This document shows, in pieces, positions 45,701 through 49,061 of a DNA stretch of 49,061 bases. Location: IMG/VR virus record IMGVR_UViG_3300010412_000024, positions 1 to 49,061 of that record. One strand, given 5' to 3'. The notes beneath the pieces are model-generated. The model had not been told where the DNA came from and made no database searches. It saw nothing but the letters and a program-made list of their open reading frames with translations. The stretch is from a virus. Position numbers and translations under genes: made by a program. How positions within the stretch are numbered: position 1 is the stretch's first letter; every line of letters begins with the position of its first letter.

Positions 45701-47735
45701 GCTAGACGCTATAGGCGGCAAGCTAAGTAACAATCTTAACAGTATGAAAGAACTTAGCGACAGGTTTGGGGATGCTATTAATAACACCGCAGACGTTACA
45801 GAGAAGGCTAAGTTACGTGCTGCTAGAGAACTGCTGGACTACATAAGGTTCATACAGGGTACCAATGGTAAGCTAGTACCGGCTATCAGGTCTACGCTAA
45901 TTGACCTAGGTACCTCCATACACCGTATGATGAACAGGAAGGTGGGGCGTAAGGGCAAGGTTAAGGGCGCGAGAGCGTTCCGAAGGTACGAGCAATGGGC
46001 CGAAAGTACTAACCCCTTCTCGTTTATGAATACGGTAGCCTACAATGTGTTCATGGTATTCCGCCCTCTCAGACAGATCGCTATGCAGGCAGCGCAGATA
46101 GGCTTACTAGCTGGACAGGACGCTGCGTATATGGCTACTGGCCGTATATTCAGGGAAGGAATGGCTCTGCGGTATGGATTCCACGCGAAGCGTGGATTCA
46201 TTGACGATGTTATTAAGCGCCAGAAAATGGCGTCTACTATGCACATGACTGTTAAAGAGTACGATAAGCTGGTACATCAGTTCGATAGGGCGGGCCTAAT
46301 AGACGCGGTTGACGTTCACTCTTTTGCCGGTAATACTAAGAAGGGTCGTGAGAAAAAGACACAGCTAGGTACTTACGCCGAGCAAGCGCGACAGTATGTA
46401 CAGAACATAGGCTTTAACGCGGGTGAATCCGCTAACCAGTACATGACCTACTTGGTGGCGACACGTAAGTTTATGCGTTTGAACAATCTCAAGTCCGTGC
46501 TGGATATATCAGACGAAGGCTGGGAGGCTATCCGATGGCATAGTACCAATATGTCCCTCGGTATGAACAGGGTTAACTCTTTTGGATACCAGAGCGGTAT
46601 GTTCCAAACAATGACCCAGTTCCTGTCCTTTACCCACAAGTCTGCCCTTACTATGATGGGACTCAATCCCTCTATTAAGGGCGCTGATGTTCTTAAGTTG
46701 TGGGCTGCGTCCACTCTACTGTACGGTGGGAACTTCTTTGGTATACGGGACTATGTATACGAGACCCTTAAATCGTCTGGTCTTGAGGAGTACGGTGATC
46801 GTGTAGTACCCGGACTAGGGGGCACGATAGTAGATATTATATCCGCTGGTCTTATTGATAAGACCTTTAATACTATCGGTTCTTTTGTAGACGATGACTG
46901 GAAGGATCTGGACTTCTCGTTCCTAGCTCCCGGTATCGACTTTAGGAGAATGTGGGATATGCAGCTAGGCGCTATACTAGAGCAGCCTATAGGTAAGTCA
47001 TACTTCGGAGCCTTCGGTAATATATTCTCCTCGACTTCACAAGCACTGGATATGGCAAGCAACATGGTGAAGTATCCAGATACAGCCGAAGGCAAGCTTG
47101 AGATGGCTACTAAGGTAATACTGAGCGGTGCGTTCCCCGTATTCAGGGACGCCATGCAAGCCCATCTAGCCTACAAGTACAAGAGGTGGTTCACTAACGC
47201 GGGCGAGCCCCTGCCTATAGACGCCACCATGAATGAGATCATAGCCCGAGCCACACTGGGTATCCGCTCTAAGGAGCAGTGGGCCGCTCTTGAAACGTCC
47301 AATGACGTATGGGAGAACGACGAGGAGGTGGATGATTTCATTAAGCAGACCCGTACGCATCTCCGTAAGTACGTCCTGATGTTTAAGAACAACGAGATAC
47401 GGGCACAGGATCTTAGGGATCAGATGCAGTTTGTAGCACTTATGCTAGAGGACGCGCCGGAAGGGCGGGGTAACGAGATACTACAACGTATCTTCTTTAC
47501 TGAGGTAGATCCGGGCGCACAGAACATGGCCGATATACTCCTAGAGGCTATGCCTAGGGGAGCGGTAACACCGGAGATGATACAGCGTATAGACCTGTTC
47601 CCCGATATACCCGAAACTGAAAGAGAGATACTAAAGCAAATGGCTACCGAGGCGTGGGACTCTAGGCTAGAGTTCGATGAACAAATACCAGCAAGATTAG
47701 AGGAAGAAGCAACCCTTATTGAGGATGACCAGTAA
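42741..47735 (+). CDS. Giant internal virion / ejection protein
   Basis: A 1664-residue protein, the largest here. No transglycosylase or protease motif is evident. The N-terminal 100 residues are Pro/Glu-rich. The middle is helical and charged. Residues ~1090-1500 include amphipathic and Met/Phe-rich stretches (FMNTVAYNVFMVFRPLRQIA, then SGMFQTMTQFLSFTHKSALT) resembling the C-terminal part of large phage polyvalent and ejection proteins, which form the trans-envelope channel. The gene is bracketed by a gp14-like protein and another large virion protein. Start and stop overlap with neighbours (TAATG both times). Confidence 0.75.
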   Translation: MGWADKPRELYQAPDSADGTVPVAEGDSPTMVGSLTFDEFMALGQEGMEEYQYGPEMEAMYGEPVSLIDEPEEPKSLFQKEPLVKKSILPVKPKGLVPNIRANNAIAETILTGDPGAFDRTYNDSLNGTVMSETAKALLAQDSDGFLAAVLKNPDMSVDQKIEAMKFEVQRSDWTKLSPYTTLLFQYMLQDGGELVPASRVDATARTINPMELRDMVRAHRAGLMNRGRRIVDDWAAEQGFENYGHMFADVLVQDFIPVFNVLSRLGINQAMLEASGAKIEGGWRNLFPGEIRQTIRNHLLANPADFESIVQDMKDAMTDLQKDELYGPLLTQYGVLELWENIFTEDLLTGRSSLNTIDRWMGNLEVGLEALLLLPVVGTYTGVAGRGLFRAVDRVMPRAVARSARNAKLTAKLDSAIASDVRASKFQVLPDEATVARLPRPAALADDLDRLPEGAEQILERNEALRADVMDIAGRLTGRGLTIQDKADTTLGLINDIHLNDRVQIHTPMSTIRPLEGDAGVEVVATVGRTADEGWTDIEELLKELVDLDPAVKDWKVVRTTADGTLEEILDGDTLYELIYRRTISPNKAGDLFKEGEFFLQYRHQRYWHPTDAKHLPGKGLSSGVFWLRKMLNPNARFTKDFVKNVNTAYLDEQVLSSKIGALFQEFHSLNKTDKQRVATLYEWGEQFGKDTGRAPTLAEYAAHVPDATAKDLNAVISLRTGMDTLYDVFNQRLYREWAAKGFKTIKGTDPSLKLPQLSGKILDKAEVKPWMMYDPVQAKNVQFNKKQLKKMLEDGRYVVMKLDMPIDAGKSTVKAEYILVDTFHYNVGDLTMQPLKYHPGYSFRFYDDPYYIVKEGTAYVNGKKTVTTEAIRTAGTLEEATRWRDRANYANTKRNRKDTFKVVRARDLSQEESSLFMKETLNREGRLFWDERMAERLPDVNGNRAELMDPGMALEKGIALASRQLSQEDVVRSLKEVLLKQYKTQLDAIGGKLSNNLNSMKELSDRFGDAINNTADVTEKAKLRAARELLDYIRFIQGTNGKLVPAIRSTLIDLGTSIHRMMNRKVGRKGKVKGARAFRRYEQWAESTNPFSFMNTVAYNVFMVFRPLRQIAMQAAQIGLLAGQDAAYMATGRIFREGMALRYGFHAKRGFIDDVIKRQKMASTMHMTVKEYDKLVHQFDRAGLIDAVDVHSFAGNTKKGREKKTQLGTYAEQARQYVQNIGFNAGESANQYMTYLVATRKFMRLNNLKSVLDISDEGWEAIRWHSTNMSLGMNRVNSFGYQSGMFQTMTQFLSFTHKSALTMMGLNPSIKGADVLKLWAASTLLYGGNFFGIRDYVYETLKSSGLEEYGDRVVPGLGGTIVDIISAGLIDKTFNTIGSFVDDDWKDLDFSFLAPGIDFRRMWDMQLGAILEQPIGKSYFGAFGNIFSSTSQALDMASNMVKYPDTAEGKLEMATKVILSGAFPVFRDAMQAHLAYKYKRWFTNAGEPLPIDATMNEIIARATLGIRSKEQWAALETSNDVWENDEEVDDFIKQTRTHLRKYVLMFKNNEIRAQDLRDQMQFVALMLEDAPEGRGNEILQRIFFTEVDPGAQNMADILLEAMPRGAVTPEMIQRIDLFPDIPETEREILKQMATEAWDSRLEFDEQIPARLEEEATLIEDDQ

Positions 47736-49061
47736 TGCCGTATATGCAACCCCCTGATTATAGACCTATTGTTACCGAGACTGGTACCTCTGAGAAGTCT
47801 CCTCTTATAGACAGTCTCGTAGGTGTCAGTGAGATATTTAAGAACTCGATGATAGAGCGGAAGGTAGAGAACTTCCGTGGATCACTAGACGCAGTACTAG
47901 ACGAAGCCTCGCAAGTAGCGGGAGAAGACACTTTAGAAGAAGTAGAGATTGACTTCTCTAAAGAAGAACGAGTCTATGATAATGGACTAGGGGTTGATCC
48001 TACCGCGCAGTTCTTCCACGATAAGATGCGTAAGATCTCCAAGATGCGGGCTAAGGGTAACTCCTCTACACAGGCGCTGGCTGACTTGCAGATGAAGCAG
48101 GTACTAGCCGAGGCTAAAGTAAAGAACCCTCGCCTGTATGACGAGCTTGAGGCTGAGTATGTACGGACTGTAAGGTACGATCCCAGATACGAGGCGCTCG
48201 GTCTGCTTGATGAGATGAACAAAGAGCAGAGCTTATCTATGGATAAGCAGATGCAAGCCTATATAGATCACGGTTATAAGCGGGTACAAGACGGTGGTCT
48301 TGGAATACCCCGAACAATCCCGTCGGATTCACTGGCCTTCCATGATCTATACGTACAGAACCAGAGGATGCGTACTCAGGAGCAGAGTAATACGCTGTGG
48401 CTGCAAGCCAACTTGGCTAGTAATGAGCGGTCTGCGTACGAGAAGTACGCGGTACTACATGATACACTAGTTGGGGAATACTCTGTATTCAACGAGGAGT
48501 GGAATGAGATAATGCGGGACGCTTCTAGGGCTAACACCGCTGCTAGGAACATAGCATCAAACAAGGCATCCCAAGAGGATCTTGAGATCATGGGTCAGTG
48601 GGACGGTGGTGTTAGAGCAGAGGCCGAGGCTCGGTTGATGTCCCAGATACAGCAGAATGAGAGCATCAAAGCTAGGATCTCCCCCAATGACCGCAACACA
48701 GATGCGGGTAAAGCTATGATACAACTGTTGGATGATAAGACAGCGGAGCTTAAAGCATCTATTGAATCCTTTAAAGCACTGGGTAAGACTACTCTGCCCG
48801 AAGCCGCTACCATATCGGCAGCGTTAGTGAAAGAGGACGCCTTTAGGATGAGTCCCGACTTGCGTAAACTGTCCGTAGTAGCCCCCATTGTGGCGGATCT
48901 TCTGCCTTTAATGGAGACAATGGGTGCCTCTGATGCCATCGTGCAACAGAGGATAGGAGTAGGATTCACACACTCGATAGATAGAATAGTTACGGACTTG
49001 GCACTGTCGCAGGTTCTACTGAAAACCGGTGATGTTGCCACGGGTAGCAACCTAGACTCTG
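47735..49061 (+). CDS. Putative internal virion protein, N-terminal part (continues at window start)
   Basis: The ATG at 47735 overlaps the preceding stop. The frame is open to the window end (442 codons) and continues in the same frame at base 1, giving about 691 residues in all. It starts MPYMQPPDYRPIVTETGTSE and is helical and charged, with many Gln, Glu and Lys, e.g. QADLQMKQ-like and YDELEAEYVRTVRYDPRYEA segments. No enzyme motif is seen. Its place among ejection proteins suggests an internal core protein. The last 268 bases are a variant of bases 1-271. Confidence 0.75.
   Translation, partial: MPYMQPPDYRPIVTETGTSEKSPLIDSLVGVSEIFKNSMIERKVENFRGSLDAVLDEASQVAGEDTLEEVEIDFSKEERVYDNGLGVDPTAQFFHDKMRKISKMRAKGNSSTQALADLQMKQVLAEAKVKNPRLYDELEAEYVRTVRYDPRYEALGLLDEMNKEQSLSMDKQMQAYIDHGYKRVQDGGLGIPRTIPSDSLAFHDLYVQNQRMRTQEQSNTLWLQANLASNERSAYEKYAVLHDTLVGEYSVFNEEWNEIMRDASRANTAARNIASNKASQEDLEIMGQWDGGVRAEAEARLMSQIQQNESIKARISPNDRNTDAGKAMIQLLDDKTAELKASIESFKALGKTTLPEAATISAALVKEDAFRMSPDLRKLSVVAPIVADLLPLMETMGASDAIVQQRIGVGFTHSIDRIVTDLALSQVLLKTGDVATGSNLDS
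48794..49061. repeat. Right copy of imperfect terminal overlap
   Basis: Matches 1-271 with seven substitutions (six synonymous, one Asp/Asn) and an in-frame 3-base deletion (Lys-Asn-Pro-Gly versus Lys-Thr-Gly). This pattern of silent changes shows two natural variants, not sequencing error. The unique genome length is about 48.8 kb. Confidence 0.85.

Noticed and set aside
1-49061. True direct terminal repeats or a linear genome with defined ends
   Set aside because: The matching ends differ by seven substitutions and an in-frame indel and fall inside one gene, so they reflect assembly of a circular or permuted genome from variants.
1-49061. Prophage
   Set aside because: No integrase, excisionase, repressor, attachment site or host flanking genes are visible, and the sequence closes on itself.

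Overview
The window is an almost complete genome of a tailed, podovirus-type bacteriophage (class Caudoviricetes), about 48.8 kb and circular as assembled. The last 268 bases repeat the first 271 imperfectly, and one gene runs through the junction. No integrase, repressor, tRNA or RNA polymerase gene is visible. It therefore looks lytic and dependent on host RNA polymerase. T7-like tail, ejection, endonuclease I and DUF3310 proteins, an adenosylcobalamin-dependent ribonucleotide reductase and a CobS/CobT-like pair recall marine podoviruses of the cobavirus/Zobellviridae type. That affiliation is an inference from gene content only. The host is unknown, but it is Gram-negative, judging from the Rz/Rz1 spanin pair and the lipoprotein.

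The genome has two divergent arms leaving an AT-rich promoter region at about 24.35-24.54 kb. The left arm (minus strand, 24.35 to 7.06 kb) is one long, tightly overlapping operon. A structured leader comes first, then about a dozen small early genes (host takeover or unknown, two with membrane helices). These are followed by the CobS-like AAA+ ATPase and CobT-like VWA protein, primase, DnaB-family helicase, family A DNA polymerase, a putative ssDNA-binding protein, a Cas4-like exonuclease, the DUF3310 protein, endonuclease I, a DEDD exonuclease, and class II ribonucleotide reductase with small zinc-ribbon and unknown proteins.

The right arm (plus strand, 24.5 to 49.06 kb, continuing at 1 to 7.06 kb) holds morphogenesis and lysis. 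It begins with a putative small terminase. Next comes a module of beta-rich, repeat and lectin-like virion proteins and exported proteins. Then follow large terminase, portal, scaffold, major capsid, decoration proteins, tail tube A/B-like proteins, three or four very large internal/ejection proteins, endolysin, holin candidates, a tail fibre, Rz/Rz1 and two small HExxH proteins. A rho-independent terminator at 7.14 kb closes this arm where the two arms converge.

The most striking feature is a zone around the divergent promoter (about 20.8-26.5 kb) packed with near-perfect inverted repeats, most with 3-base loops, both between and inside genes. Longer hairpins lie just upstream of early ribosome binding sites, and two of them share an identical 19-base core. 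Also notable are a replicative helicase lacking the Walker A lysine and the Walker B aspartate, four separate HExxH proteins, and a virion protein with about 24 copies of a 20-residue repeat.
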